Shown: one piece after another, positions 34,158 through 43,485 of the stretch | Layout of the letters: every line of letters starts with the position of its first letter | Numbering within the stretch: position 1 is the first letter of the stretch | Source: CAWEQO01 sp963811225 | GTDB lineage: Bacteria > Chloroflexota > Anaerolineae > Anaerolineales > Anaerolineaceae | Direction: 5' to 3' | NCBI GenBank assembly: GCA_963811225.1 | Contig: CAWEQO010000012.1 | Span: 1-64,000 of the forward strand | Length of the DNA stretch: 64,000 nt | Program-made: the position numbers and the translations under genes | Notes under the pieces: model-generated | What the model was told of the DNA's origin: nothing | What the model saw: the letters and a program-made list of their open reading frames with translations, nothing else | The model's database searches: none

Positions 34158-36101
34158 GTGCAAAAATCCACCGTCTTAGAAAAACCGACAACCAAAACAG
34201 AAGTGACCGCAAATTCGAAGCTGTTTTCGTGGCTGCATTTCGTCACCCTGACCTGCCTGACGGCTTTCCTGTTCGTGTTCATGGAGTGGCTGTTTTTCGT
34301 CACCAAGCCCTCTTTCATGGATTTGATGTCACTGCCGACACGGCTGGGAATCCTGCTGTTGACCTGGCTGCTGCTGGTGGCGGTCAGCCTGCCGTTCCTG
34401 CTGCTGCTTGGAGCCGTCAGCGTCGCTCTCGGCGATCGGCTCACCTGGCGAGTCCCGCTGTGGCTGGGTGGAGCCATACCGGCGGGGTTGCTGGCATCGA
34501 CGGCGCTGATGCTGGTCGACAACTTTACCTACACCTTGTTTAAGTTTGGGGTCGTTTCGACCCATGGGCTCTCGCGTGGGGTGTATGGGGCCGCCTTCTT
34601 GCTGGCGCTGCTGTACTTCTTCCGAGAGGTGGCGCGCACGCTTTCTAGGCAGATGAAGAACAAGCAGGTGGAGCCCGGTCTCAAGGCCCAGAGCACTGCC
34701 AGCCTGGCGCTGCTGGCACTGGCGGTGCCGTTGGGTGGAGCGCTGCTGCTTTCGGGCAAGTCTGCCGAATCCGCCGGGATTTCTGCACAACTGACTAGCC
34801 GCCCGAACATCGTCCTCATTGGCAGCGACGGAGTCAACGCCGAGCACATGTCGTTGTACGGTTATGAGCGTGAGACCACACCTTTTTTGGAGGAGTTCGC
34901 CCAGGGATCGCTGGTATCGGAGAATAACTTCACCAATTCCACCGTCACGGCCGGGTCACTGGTGTCGATGTTCACCAGCAAGCTGCCGACCGAGACGCGC
35001 ATGCTGTACCCACCGGACATCGTACGCGGGTCGGACTCGTTCGAGCACCTGCCCAGGCTGCTCAAGCAGGCCGGCTACTACAACGCTCAAATCAGCGTGG
35101 ATTACTACGGCGACGCTAACATCCTCAACTTGCAGGACGGTTTTGTGCTGATCAACGATCGACCGGCGACCATTGGCCGGCTGTACACCTTTGCTCGCCG
35201 CTACCTGCCGGAGGACCCAGCTTACTTCGTCGCGACCATCGCCAAGCGCTATTCCGAGCGGATGTTCCACATCTTCTACTTGCGCGCCATGGTCAACCCT
35301 TACACAGAAGCGACCCAGAAGCTGATCACCTTCACCGATCAGGACAAGCTGAATCAGGTCAAGAGCCTGTTCCAGAATGTGGACCAGCCGCTGTTCGTTC
35401 ACATGCACTTGATGGGCACGCACGAGGGCAACTTAAGCCCGACCGTTCGCGTTTTTTCCGAGGGGGAGCAGGAAAGCCCTGCCAACCAGATGGATTTTTA
35501 TGACGACGCCATCCTGTCGTTTGACGGGTATATGCGCCAGCTGGTCGATATGCTGAAGGAGACCGGTCGCTACGAGAATACGCTGATCGTTGTGTACACC
35601 GATCATGGCATGGGCAACGTCAGCAATCTGCGCCTGCCGCTGCTGATGCGCTTTCCCGGCAGCGAGCACGCCGGGATGCTGGCGAGTAATACTCAAAACC
35701 TGGATATTGCCCCCACCATTTTGGATTACCTGGGGGTCATGCCGCCCAAGTGGATGCAGGGCCGCTCGCTGCTGCAGGGTGAACCGCCGGTGGAGCGCCC
35801 AATCTTCAGCGCCGCGCCGAATTACCGTGAGCACAACGATCTGGGCCGCTTGCAGCTGGATGTAGCAAAAGTGCAGCCGCCGTTCTACCAGTTCGGCATG
35901 GTGGGCATGGTGATTTGCCAGAACTGGTACGCGCTGGACACGGACAGCCTGGCATGGCAGGAGGCGCAGATCTCCGGGTATCCGAACCCGTGCCCGGCGG
36001 AGGATTTGCCGAGCCGGGCAAAAGCTCAGCAGTTGATGCTGGATCAATTGCAAAAGAACGGGTTCGACGTATCTTCGCTTCGAGAGGTGTGGGGGGACTA
36101 G
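34158..36101 (+). CDS. Alkaline-phosphatase-superfamily (sulfatase/LtaS-like) membrane protein
   Basis: 647 residues from a GTG. The N-terminal part holds about five helices (24-190). The extracytoplasmic catalytic domain begins RPNIVLIGSDGVNAEHMSLYGY and includes NSTVTAGSLVSMFTSKLPTE. Two metal-binding segments are visible, VYTDHGMG and HMHLMGTHEG. The position where sulfatases have Cys/Ser in C-x-P-S-R reads TVTAGS, so it is not a formylglycine sulfatase. A Thr or Ser nucleophile, as in lipoteichoic acid synthases and phosphoethanolamine transferases, is more likely. Substrate unknown. Confidence 0.75.
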   Translation: MQKSTVLEKPTTKTEVTANSKLFSWLHFVTLTCLTAFLFVFMEWLFFVTKPSFMDLMSLPTRLGILLLTWLLLVAVSLPFLLLLGAVSVALGDRLTWRVPLWLGGAIPAGLLASTALMLVDNFTYTLFKFGVVSTHGLSRGVYGAAFLLALLYFFREVARTLSRQMKNKQVEPGLKAQSTASLALLALAVPLGGALLLSGKSAESAGISAQLTSRPNIVLIGSDGVNAEHMSLYGYERETTPFLEEFAQGSLVSENNFTNSTVTAGSLVSMFTSKLPTETRMLYPPDIVRGSDSFEHLPRLLKQAGYYNAQISVDYYGDANILNLQDGFVLINDRPATIGRLYTFARRYLPEDPAYFVATIAKRYSERMFHIFYLRAMVNPYTEATQKLITFTDQDKLNQVKSLFQNVDQPLFVHMHLMGTHEGNLSPTVRVFSEGEQESPANQMDFYDDAILSFDGYMRQLVDMLKETGRYENTLIVVYTDHGMGNVSNLRLPLLMRFPGSEHAGMLASNTQNLDIAPTILDYLGVMPPKWMQGRSLLQGEPPVERPIFSAAPNYREHNDLGRLQLDVAKVQPPFYQFGMVGMVICQNWYALDTDSLAWQEAQISGYPNPCPAEDLPSRAKAQQLMLDQLQKNGFDVSSLREVWGD

Positions 36102-36110
36102 TTGGGCTAA

Positions 36111-36160
36111 CAAAACGCTGGTGTTTGGCTGCAATCTTACAGCCGAACACCAGCGTTTTG
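36111..36160. terminator. Intrinsic terminator after the sulfatase-like gene
   Basis: A 20-bp stem (36111-36130 with 36141-36160, one G-T pair) with a ten-base loop is followed by seven Ts. It lies between convergent genes. Confidence 0.85.
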
Positions 36161-36170
36161 TTTTTTTAGA

Positions 36171-37920
36171 TCATTCGATGCGCTCGACGCGGGCGCTCAA
36201 CTCGGTCACCCGCTGCTGCAGCTGTTCGAGCTTGCTGAGCGACCTATCCACCCGTTCGGTCTCGCCGTGCACAAAGCGGGTGTAAGGGGCTACGCCTTCC
36301 TTCATGCGTGTGATGCTGCTGTCTGCCTCTTGGTCGAACTGGGCGGTCAGCGCGGCATGCAGCTTTTCCCGCAGCGCTTGCATTTTTTCTTGGAAACGTT
36401 CCTTCGCCTGTCGGCGTTTGAAAGGAATTACAAAGAAGCCAACGATGGCCAGTGTGCCGGCTGCCAGAATGCCGGTGATATCCAGGGCAGACGAAGTGAT
36501 GGCGAACGCCACCAACGCCCCCAGGCCAACCGCGCCGGCTTCTAGCAAGGCAACCTCGGCAACGGATTTTTCGACCTCAGCCGCCAGCACGCGGGCCTCG
36601 GCCTCGCGGTCGTAGGTGTCGATGATGGTCTGGGCGGTTTTGCCGACCGACTCGATCAACGCCCGGCGGCGAACGTCCAATGTGGCCGTTCCGACAGCCA
36701 CAAACGGCTCGGCGAGGTGCTCTTGCCGGCGCTGCAAGTAGCCCACTACCTGCTGCCACTGGCGCAGATCCTTCTCCACCAGCCAATCGATCAGGCGCTG
36801 CACGTTGTTCTCGATCTGCTGCGGCACATCGGCCAGCACCTGCTTCTCGAACTGGGCGCGCACCCGCTCGCCGCGCGCCAGATCGGCGATCTTGGTCAGG
36901 CGCAGGGTGCTGTCGAAGAAGTCGAGGCCGCGCGCTTCGAGCCGCCCGAGAATGTTGTCCACCTCGCTGAGACGCGGAGCGAGCTCGTTTTGCAGCTCCA
37001 TCTCGTATCCGGCGATGACCGATTCGATTGCGCTGACGGCCTGCTTGTCTTCTTTCAAGCCTGCAGCCTGCGCGGAAAGGCTGGTCTGAGCCTGGTCGAT
37101 AAGGTGGCCGGCAACGCCCAGCGGACTGGCGAGCTTGAGCCGCAGCCGGGCCGTATCGTCGAGGGCAACCTGAATGTAATCGACCAGTGGGTCCAGGCGG
37201 CTGGCCTGACGAATCTGGGCGCTCTTTTCAGGATCGGGCTCGGTCTGGGCAGCTTGCGCCAGCCGGGCCGAGACCGGGAAGAACTCGGGCGCAAAACCCA
37301 GCTCCTTGACTGCAGCCTGGAGCACAAAATCCTTCACTTGCGTTTCGGTTTCTTGATCTTGGAGGATATCGATCTTATTGAGCGTCATCACCACCTTTTT
37401 TCCCCAGGCCCGGATGCGCTCCAGGAACTGCCGCTCGCTTTCCGCGATTGGGCGGTCAGCAGAGGTGACGAACAGAGACCAGGTCACTGCGCGGCACAAA
37501 CTCATCGGTCAGGCGCTCGTGCTGGCGGAGGATGGCATTCGTGCCGGGGGTGTCTACGATGTTGAGCTCGCGAAGCAGGGGCAGCGGGTGGGTGTAGATG
37601 GCGAAGTTCTGATCCACAATCTGCTCCTCGACCTTTTCGCCCCACTTGACGAGCGTCACCCGCGAAGTGGTTGGGGTAGCGCCTTCCTGCAAGACCCTGG
37701 TCCCGAGAATGGCATTGACCAGCGCAGACTTGCCGGCATTGAATTCACCGACGAATACCAGCAAGAACAACTCGTCCAACTGCAAGATGGCTTGCTGCAG
37801 CGTATCGAGGGCTTCACGCGGCATGTCCAGGCCGGACAATGCCAGGCGCACCTCAGCCAGTTCTTCTTTTTCGTCACGGAGTAACTTTGCCTGCTGTTCG
37901 CTCAGCATGGATTGGAGCAT
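36171..37920 (-). CDS. Bacterial dynamin-like GTPase, split by a one-base frameshift
   Basis: The N-terminal part has P-loop GEFNAGKSALVNAI, switch II DTPGTNAI and then EFVPRSDLV. The next frame resumes with LFVTSADRPIAESERQFL and the G4 motif TLNKIDIL. Removing the A at 37476 gives about 582 residues. Long helices follow, with a hydrophobic hairpin (ALVAFAITSSALDITGILAAGTLAIVGFFVIPF) near 470-505 that should insert in the membrane, and a terminal coiled coil. These are features of bacterial dynamin-like proteins that remodel or repair membranes. The ATG has TAGGAG six bases upstream. Confidence 0.85.
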
Positions 37921-37970
37921 GTGGGTCTCCTACTATTATGATTGCGATGATAAAATTATATCCTGGATGA

Positions 37971-37991
37971 CTGTCCATTGAGCTGCGGGGG
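37971..37991 (-). repeat. Partial copy of the tRNA-Arg 5' end
   Basis: CTGTCCATTGAGCT followed by one mismatch and CGGGGG matches 43537-43557 in the tRNA-Arg gene (20 of 21). It covers the acceptor 5' strand and D-arm only, in the same orientation, 5.5 kb away. The rest of a tRNA is absent here. Confidence 0.55.
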
Positions 37992-38056
37992 GCAGGAACA
38001 GATTAAAAACTTCGGTCAGGCTCAGAACCTCACTCACAGAACGATCCGATTTTATC

Positions 38057-38161
38057 ATGAAAAGTTCGAGCAGTTCATGCGGTTCGGCCTGCGACGATGT
38101 GGTCGAAAAACAGACGGCCAGAGAATGGATCGAGCCAGCCGCGATAGAGATCGGCGGGTAG
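38057..38161 (+). CDS. Possible small peptide gene directly before a terminator
   Basis: 34 codons: a Ser-rich start with Cys-x3-Cys (SSCGSAC), an acidic patch, and the end EPAAIEIGG. The stop lies four bases before an intrinsic terminator, as in a real short transcript. Against it, no Shine-Dalgarno precedes the ATG and no family is recognised. It could be chance. Confidence 0.2.
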   Translation: MKSSSSSCGSACDDVVEKQTAREWIEPAAIEIGG

Positions 38162-38165
38162 CGAA

Positions 38166-38192
38166 GAGCCCCTTGAAAAGGGGGCTTTTTTA
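38166..38192 (+). terminator. Intrinsic terminator upstream of the KdpD-like gene
   Basis: AGCCCCTT, short loop, AAGGGGGCT and six Ts. It ends whatever transcript comes from the left and isolates the potassium module. Confidence 0.75.
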
Positions 38193-38295
38193 TTTCCGAT
38201 GCCGAAAGCAATGCGCATCACCACAGATCCGGGATTGAAGGGTTATAATAAATTCTTCTAGTTCATGTACTCTGTCGAAGTAGATCGCGTATTTT

Positions 38296-39762
38296 ATGCC
38301 ATTCGTAAGACAACAACTCGGACCTTTCCTCTACCGGCACCTGGCAGCCATCCTGTCCGTCGCTCTGATCACCCTGCTGCTGCGGCCATTCGAGCCGTTC
38401 CTCCAAATCCAGCTCGTTGCGCTTTCATATCTACTACCGGTAATGATCAGTACCGTATTCTGGGGATTAACACCGGGGGTACTTGCCAGCTTTCTCGCTT
38501 TCCTAGTTTTCAACTATTACTATATTGTCCCTTACCACACGTTTCAGGTCCATAAGACGCAAGACCTGATCACGCTGATCATCTTCCTTGTTCTCGCTGT
38601 GGTTTTGAGCCAACTAATCGGTCAGGCGCGTGAAGGGATGCGCATGGCGCGTATCCGAGAATGGGAAGCGACCCGTATGTACGAGCTTATTTCTGCTCTG
38701 GCCGGCTTGCAAGATACCATAAACATTGGGCAAACACTGGCAGACCACACGCGAGAAACGTTCCAGTTCCAGTTCGTCGAGGTGACAATCAGGGAGCAGA
38801 ACAACGAGCCGGCCATTACCGTGTCTTCTTCAGGCCAGTCCAAACCCGAAGGCGAGCTGCTTCCAACTGTATCCTTAAAAACAGCGCGGAACGATGAGGG
38901 GAAGATGCGCATCTACCACAACCGTTCCCGGTTGTCGCCTGAAGAAACTCGCCTGCTCCAGGCCTTTACCAGTCAAGGGGCACTTTCTCTAGAAAGAACG
39001 CGGCTGTTTCATTCGGAAAATAAGGCCAGGGTCCTTGAAGAAAGTGACCAGTTAAAACGGCCCTGCTGAACTCGGTCTCGCACGAGCTGCGGTCTCCGCT
39101 GGCAGCGATCAAGGCATCCGTTTCCAGCCTTCGCTCCACTGCTGTCGGTTGGAACACGGTTGCCCGTCAGGAACTCCTGGCAACAATTGAAGAGGAAACC
39201 GATCATCTCAACTGGTTGGTTGGAGATCTTCTCGATATGTCACGCATCGAATCAGGTGCAATGAAACCGCTGAGACGTTGGACGAGCATCGAAGAAATTG
39301 CCACAGGCGTAGCAATCAAGATGCGCAAGCAATTGCAAAATCATGATCTGGAGTTAGATTTTCCGGAGGATATACCCTTAGTGCCGACTGATTACGTTAT
39401 GATCGAACGGGTCATCACCAACTTAATCAGCAACAGTGTTAAAGTATGCCCCTGCAAATACAACCATCCTCATCGCTGCCCGGAAGAAGGTTGACACGTT
39501 GCACGTGCAGGTGAAAAATGAGGGGCCACCGGTTCTGGAAAATGAGTTGAATAAAATATTTGAAAAGTTTCATCGGGTGACTGAGGCAGATCGTGTGACA
39601 GGCACAGGCCTGGGCCTATCGATCTGCAAAGGGATCATCGAAGCCCATGGCGGCAAAATCTGGGCCGAAAACCAGACGGATTGCTTCGTTTTTCACTTCG
39701 TGCTGCCGCTTGCTCTAGATGGCAATCTACCGCAGATACCAAAGGAAGCGCAGGATGAGTAA
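38296..39762 (+). CDS. KdpD-like sensor histidine kinase, two one-base frameshifts
   Basis: DUF4118 membrane domain (four helices, about 12-110), then a GAF-like region and the HisKA box NSVSHELRSPLAAIKA. The N box is SNSVKYAPANT and the G box VTGTGLGLSICKGI. The large cytoplasmic KdpD sensor and USP domains at the N-terminus are absent. The frame breaks at AAAA 39054-39057 (one A missing) and at AAA 39441-39443 (one A extra). Corrected length is about 488 residues. It overlaps the kdpE-like start. A role in sensing K+ or osmotic state is inferred from family and neighbours. Confidence 0.8.
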
Positions 39763-40451
39763 AGAGCCTTTGATCTTGATCATCGATGATGAGCCACAAA
39801 TCCTGCGCGCGTTAAAGACCATACTCAGCGCAAATCACTTCCGGGTGACAACCGCCGAGAACGGCGAGAAAGGCATTGCGCTGACCGTTGCGAGTGAACC
39901 GGACATTGTCATTTTAGATCTGACCCTACCGGATATCGACGGATTTCAAGTGTGCCGCCAAATTCGAGAATGGTCGCGCGGTACCGATCATTGTCCTGTC
40001 GGTCCGTGAAAGCGAAAAGGATAAGGTGGCTGCCTTAGATCTGGGGGCAGACGATTATCTAACCAAACCCTTTGGGATCGAAGAACTCCTGGCCCGCGTT
40101 CGCGTCGCGCTTCGCCATGCAGAACGAACCATTGGCAACTCCCAATCGGTCATCAATGCTGGTCTGCTATCCATTGACCTGGCTCGCCATATTGTAACCA
40201 GGGATGAGGAAGAAGTCCGGCTGACTGCAATCGAGTTCAAATTGCTAGCCTATCTGGCTTCGCACAGCGATCACGTATTGACCCACCAGGCAATCCTGTC
40301 ACACGTATGGGGGTTTGAAGAGATCGATCATGTTGAGTACCTCCGCGTGTATATCGGACAGTTGCGAAAGAAACTTGAAAACAACCCGAATGATCCGCAA
40401 GTAATCTTGACAGAACCGGGAATTGGGTACCGTTTTCGATCGAGTGAATGA
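39755..40451 (+). CDS. KdpE-like OmpR-family response regulator, one-base frameshift
   Basis: Receiver with IIDDEPQILRAL and phosphoacceptor in ILDLTLPDIDGF. After REWSR the frame shifts at the GG of 39980-39981. The next frame continues VPIIVLSVRESEKDKVAALDLGADDYLTKPFG, then a winged-helix domain ending HVEYLRVYIGQLRKKLE and EPGIGYRF. Corrected length is about 231 residues, typical of KdpE. The start ATG overlaps the kinase stop, with AAGGA upstream. It presumably controls the genes that follow. Confidence 0.85.
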
Positions 40452-40487
40452 TTTCGAACAGATCCCCCAATATCTTTATTTTTTCTT

Positions 40488-40493
40488 TATAAT
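40488..40493 (+). promoter_or_regulatory. -10 box upstream of the potassium-module hairpin
   Basis: A perfect TATAAT at 40488-40493 would start a transcript near 40500. That gives a leader of about 60 bases containing the hairpin at 40527-40563. No good -35 is seen, which is compatible with an activator such as the KdpE-like protein. Confidence 0.4.
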
Positions 40494-40526
40494 CTCCCCT
40501 CTTTTTTTATAACATCCTTATAGCTC

Positions 40527-40563
40527 ATGGCTATACTTCTTTTCGACGAAGGAGTATAGCCAT
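40527..40563 (+). promoter_or_regulatory. RNA hairpin burying the ribosome site and start codon
   Basis: ATGGCTATACT (40527-40537) pairs perfectly with AGTATAGCCAT (40553-40563). The stem continues inwards through five more pairs, two of them G-U, to a five-base loop. GAAGGAG (40548-40554) and most of the ATG (40562-40564) are in the right arm. Translation would need the hairpin to open. The U-rich stretch opposite the ribosome site recalls fourU thermometers, but an operator role for the palindrome is equally possible. Confidence 0.6.
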
Positions 40564-41173
40564 GGTTTTAAGTTCTGCTGGGAGAAACCCGAAAAGAATG
40601 ATCGTCTTACTGCCAGAATGCCTTGTGAATGACATGGACCTGGCACGAAAAGTATATTTAATGGCGTCTCGCAGCCATTGTGATGTTCTTTACTTTACGT
40701 TATTGATCGATAACAGCCGGACGCTTTCCGTATCCCGGAGTATGGCTACCTTAAAGGCACTCACGTCTGGGGATGGCGTGCTGGTGCAATCCAAACTGGT
40801 GGACCGGTCACGCTGGCTGAAAGCCTTGCAGGAAATTTGCAAACCTGGCGACCAGATCGTTTGCCATGAAGAGCAATGCGTTTCGAGTGGCTTCCTAAGA
40901 ACGATCCCCATGCAGGACTTCCTTCGCAACGAGTTCACAGCACCAATTGCTACACTGTCAGGTTTCTATCACCCTCAGACTGCACAGTTGGAGCTATGGT
41001 TCTCCTCCCTGACGACTTGGGTAGGTTTTCTATTTATTTTAGGGGGGTTTACATTTCTGGAGGTTCAGGTTGATGGCAGGCTGAATGGGGTTACCGGAAA
41101 GGTCCTTATTTTCATCCTTATCCTCGTTGAATTAGGCGCCATCTGGATCTGGAACACAATAATGAGCCATTAA
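40562..41173 (+). CDS. USP-like domain with two membrane helices, unknown function
   Basis: 203 residues. The first 130 residues look like an alpha/beta nucleotide-binding (UspA-type) fold: KRMIVLLPECLVNDMDLARKVYLMA, CDVLYFTLL, then a cysteine-containing strand. Two hydrophobic helices follow at about 152-172 and 178-199. Similarity to USP is by pattern only. It lies between the kdpE-like gene and the K+ transporter and is two bases from the next small gene, so it probably belongs to K+ control. Translation is gated by the hairpin over its start. Confidence 0.5.
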   Translation: MVLSSAGRNPKRMIVLLPECLVNDMDLARKVYLMASRSHCDVLYFTLLIDNSRTLSVSRSMATLKALTSGDGVLVQSKLVDRSRWLKALQEICKPGDQIVCHEEQCVSSGFLRTIPMQDFLRNEFTAPIATLSGFYHPQTAQLELWFSSLTTWVGFLFILGGFTFLEVQVDGRLNGVTGKVLIFILILVELGAIWIWNTIMSH

Positions 41174-41175
41174 CG

Positions 41176-41385
41176 ATGAAAAATCACCCGTTAGTGTATG
41201 TGGGACTTGTGCTTTACGGGGTTGGGATTTATGAACTGGTCGTGGGCATGGTCGCATTGGTTACGTGGATGCTTGAAGGCGAATGGCAACCTTACTTGCC
41301 GCAAATTGCGCTGGTATCGTTTTGGATAACCTTGCCCCTGGCCTTTGTACTTTGGAAGAGTTTTACTTCCCGCAAACGGAAGTAA
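41176..41385 (+). CDS. Small membrane protein in the potassium module
   Basis: 69 residues with two hydrophobic helices (about 6-31 and 42-62) and a basic tail, SRKRK. No family is recognised. It starts two bases after the preceding stop, so it is translationally coupled, and precedes the K+ transporter gene by about 60 bases. Confidence 0.55.
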   Translation: MKNHPLVYVGLVLYGVGIYELVVGMVALVTWMLEGEWQPYLPQIALVSFWITLPLAFVLWKSFTSRKRK

Positions 41386-41447
41386 CCATGTGTCGTCTGA
41401 TCTTACTAGAATTATCATCTTTTAATATTGTGATGGAATAAATTGCT

Positions 41448-43361
41448 ATGGATTACTTTCAACTCAAACGCTTATTAATCGGCGAACCTTTCCCTTCCAG
41501 CTTTGAAATTCACGAACGGCTGGATAAAGTGCGCGGTCTGGCCGTTTTCGCCTCCGATCCCATTAGCAGCAACGCGTATGCGACGGAAGCGATCATGTCG
41601 GTTCTGATCGTCTTGGGTAGTGGAGCGCTGTCCTTGACGCTGCCACTGGGTTTGGCTGTAGCGGGCCTGGTCTTGATCGTCATTTTCAGTTACGTTCAGA
41701 CCATTCTGCACTATCCAGATGGCGGCGGCGCCTATACCGTCACGAAAGACAACCTGGGAGAGAAAGCCTCTTTGTTTGCCGCTGCAGCACTGCTCACGGA
41801 TTACGTGCTGACTGTCTCCGTTTCAATCTCAGCGGGTGTTCGGGCGGTTACATCCGCCTTTCCAGAGACCTTCCCTTATCGAGTATATATTGCCCTCTTT
41901 GTAATCGCTCTGGTCACCTGGATTAACCTGCGCGGCGTGCGCGAAAGCGGCACGATCTTTGCCATTCCTACCTATGCCTTTATTGTTGGTGTTCTGCTCG
42001 TCATCATTGTTGGGACGGCCCGCTACCTGGGCTTCTTTGGAGTGGAGCCCATGCAGCAGACGCAGGAAGTGGTCGCTCCAACCCTTAGCTTGACCGGGTT
42101 CGCATATATTTGGCTGCTTCTGCGTGCTTTTGCCGGCGGCTGTACGGCCCTGACCGGCATCGAGGCGATCAGCAATGGCGTAAAAGCATTCAAAGTGCCT
42201 GAAGCGCCAAATGCGGCGAAGACGATGGTTGCGATGGGCATCATCGCCATGACCCTTTTTGTGGGGATCACCTTTCTTTCCACCCATCTAAAACTGGTGC
42301 CGGTGGAAACCGAAAGCATCTTGTCGCAGCTAGCTCGGCGTGCGACTGGGACCGGGTTTATTTACTACTGGGTGCAAGTCTTCACGGCAGGTATCCTGTT
42401 CATGGCCGCAAATACAGGGTATCAGGACTTCCCTCGGCTGTCCTTCTTCCTGGCTCGCGACAACTTCTTGCCCCGCTGGCTGCAGCGGCGCGGCGACCGG
42501 CTGGTCTTTTCGTCGGGGATCGTCGTGCTGGCCTTGCTATCATCGCTGCTGGTAATCATTTTCCAGGCCGAGGAGATCGCCATGCTGCCGCTGTATGCCA
42601 TCGGCGTCATGTTATGCTTCAGCCTGTCGCAAGCCGGGATGTTTCACCTGATGGGCCGGATTATCCACCTCAAGCCAGGGGAATCCATCAACACGAAGGT
42701 CACGACTATCCACTATGAAAACGGCGCAAAGTGGAAGCGCGTCATGAATGCTATCGGCGCCGTCATCACGTTCGTCGTCTTTCTGATCCTGGTGCTTACG
42801 AAGTTTCACGACGGAGCCTGGATTGTTGTGCTGTTGATCCCGCTAACCGTGATTATGTTCTTTATGATTAAACGCCACTACAATGGAGTAGCAGCTGCTT
42901 TAAGTACGAGTGAATTAACCGACGACGATCTCACCGAAGTTGCCAATGTCGTGCTAATCCCAATCGCAGATATCCACAGAGCAACGCTCCAGGCGCTCAA
43001 ATACGCTAAACGGCTCTCGAACGATGTGCGCGCCGTCGCAATTGTGACTTCGGAAGAGGAAAAAGAGCGATTGCACCAGCGGTGGGACCGGTTTCCACAG
43101 ATCACGAGCGGCGTCCAGCTGGTGCTGATCGATTACGATTTCAGGGATATCATTAATCCGCTGATCAAGTATATAGAGAATGTAAACCACTCGGAGTTTC
43201 CAGATCAATTAACTACAGTCGTCATTCCCGAGTTCATTCCCGAGCATCAGTTAGCGACCGTCCTTCATAATCAAACTGCCATGTGGCTGCAGTCGCAACT
43301 GCGCCGAGACAAGGACATCGTGATCATCGAAGTGCCGTTCCATATTGATTCGAAACTGTAG
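41448..43361 (+). CDS. KimA-type potassium transporter (APC superfamily)
   Basis: 637 residues, about 12 membrane helices followed by a cytoplasmic domain of roughly 150 residues. YPDGGGAYTVTKDNLGEKASL, LLTDYVLTVSVSISAGVRAVTSAFP and GCTALTGIEAISNGVKAFK closely follow Bacillus KimA (YdaO), a proton-coupled K+ importer. The C-terminal part (NVVLIPIADIHRATLQALKYA) matches its USP-like tail. KimA is shut by c-di-AMP, and a PgpH-type c-di-AMP hydrolase gene lies at 52625 in this window. An amino-acid permease role is the alternative but fits less well. Confidence 0.8.
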   Translation: MDYFQLKRLLIGEPFPSSFEIHERLDKVRGLAVFASDPISSNAYATEAIMSVLIVLGSGALSLTLPLGLAVAGLVLIVIFSYVQTILHYPDGGGAYTVTKDNLGEKASLFAAAALLTDYVLTVSVSISAGVRAVTSAFPETFPYRVYIALFVIALVTWINLRGVRESGTIFAIPTYAFIVGVLLVIIVGTARYLGFFGVEPMQQTQEVVAPTLSLTGFAYIWLLLRAFAGGCTALTGIEAISNGVKAFKVPEAPNAAKTMVAMGIIAMTLFVGITFLSTHLKLVPVETESILSQLARRATGTGFIYYWVQVFTAGILFMAANTGYQDFPRLSFFLARDNFLPRWLQRRGDRLVFSSGIVVLALLSSLLVIIFQAEEIAMLPLYAIGVMLCFSLSQAGMFHLMGRIIHLKPGESINTKVTTIHYENGAKWKRVMNAIGAVITFVVFLILVLTKFHDGAWIVVLLIPLTVIMFFMIKRHYNGVAAALSTSELTDDDLTEVANVVLIPIADIHRATLQALKYAKRLSNDVRAVAIVTSEEEKERLHQRWDRFPQITSGVQLVLIDYDFRDIINPLIKYIENVNHSEFPDQLTTVVIPEFIPEHQLATVLHNQTAMWLQSQLRRDKDIVIIEVPFHIDSKL

Positions 43362-43401
43362 ATTTCTTGATCGGTTAAGGGAATACGAGTTCAAGTTTGT
43401 T

Positions 43402-43427
43402 GACCCGCCCCAATACGGGTGCGGGTC
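43402..43427 (+). terminator. Hairpin after the K+ transporter gene
   Basis: GACCCGC and GCGGGTC flank a 12-base centre that contains a further CCC/GGG pairing. It is 40 bases past the stop, with no long T-run. Confidence 0.45.
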
Positions 43428-43485
43428 TTCATCTCCGCTGACGGCGGGAACTGGGTCGAGGGCCACGATCATGCCCACTCCCCAA

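Larger units (their letters stand above)
37992..38295. other. Intergenic region ahead of the KdpD-like gene
   Basis: Holds a possible 34-codon reading frame (38057-38161) and a terminator (38166-38192), then about 100 bases before the kinase gene. Nothing else is recognised. Confidence 0.4.

Noticed and set aside
38296..39762. Programmed frameshifting in the kinase gene
   Set aside because: No slippery heptamer with a downstream structure is apparent, and similar indels occur in unrelated genes.
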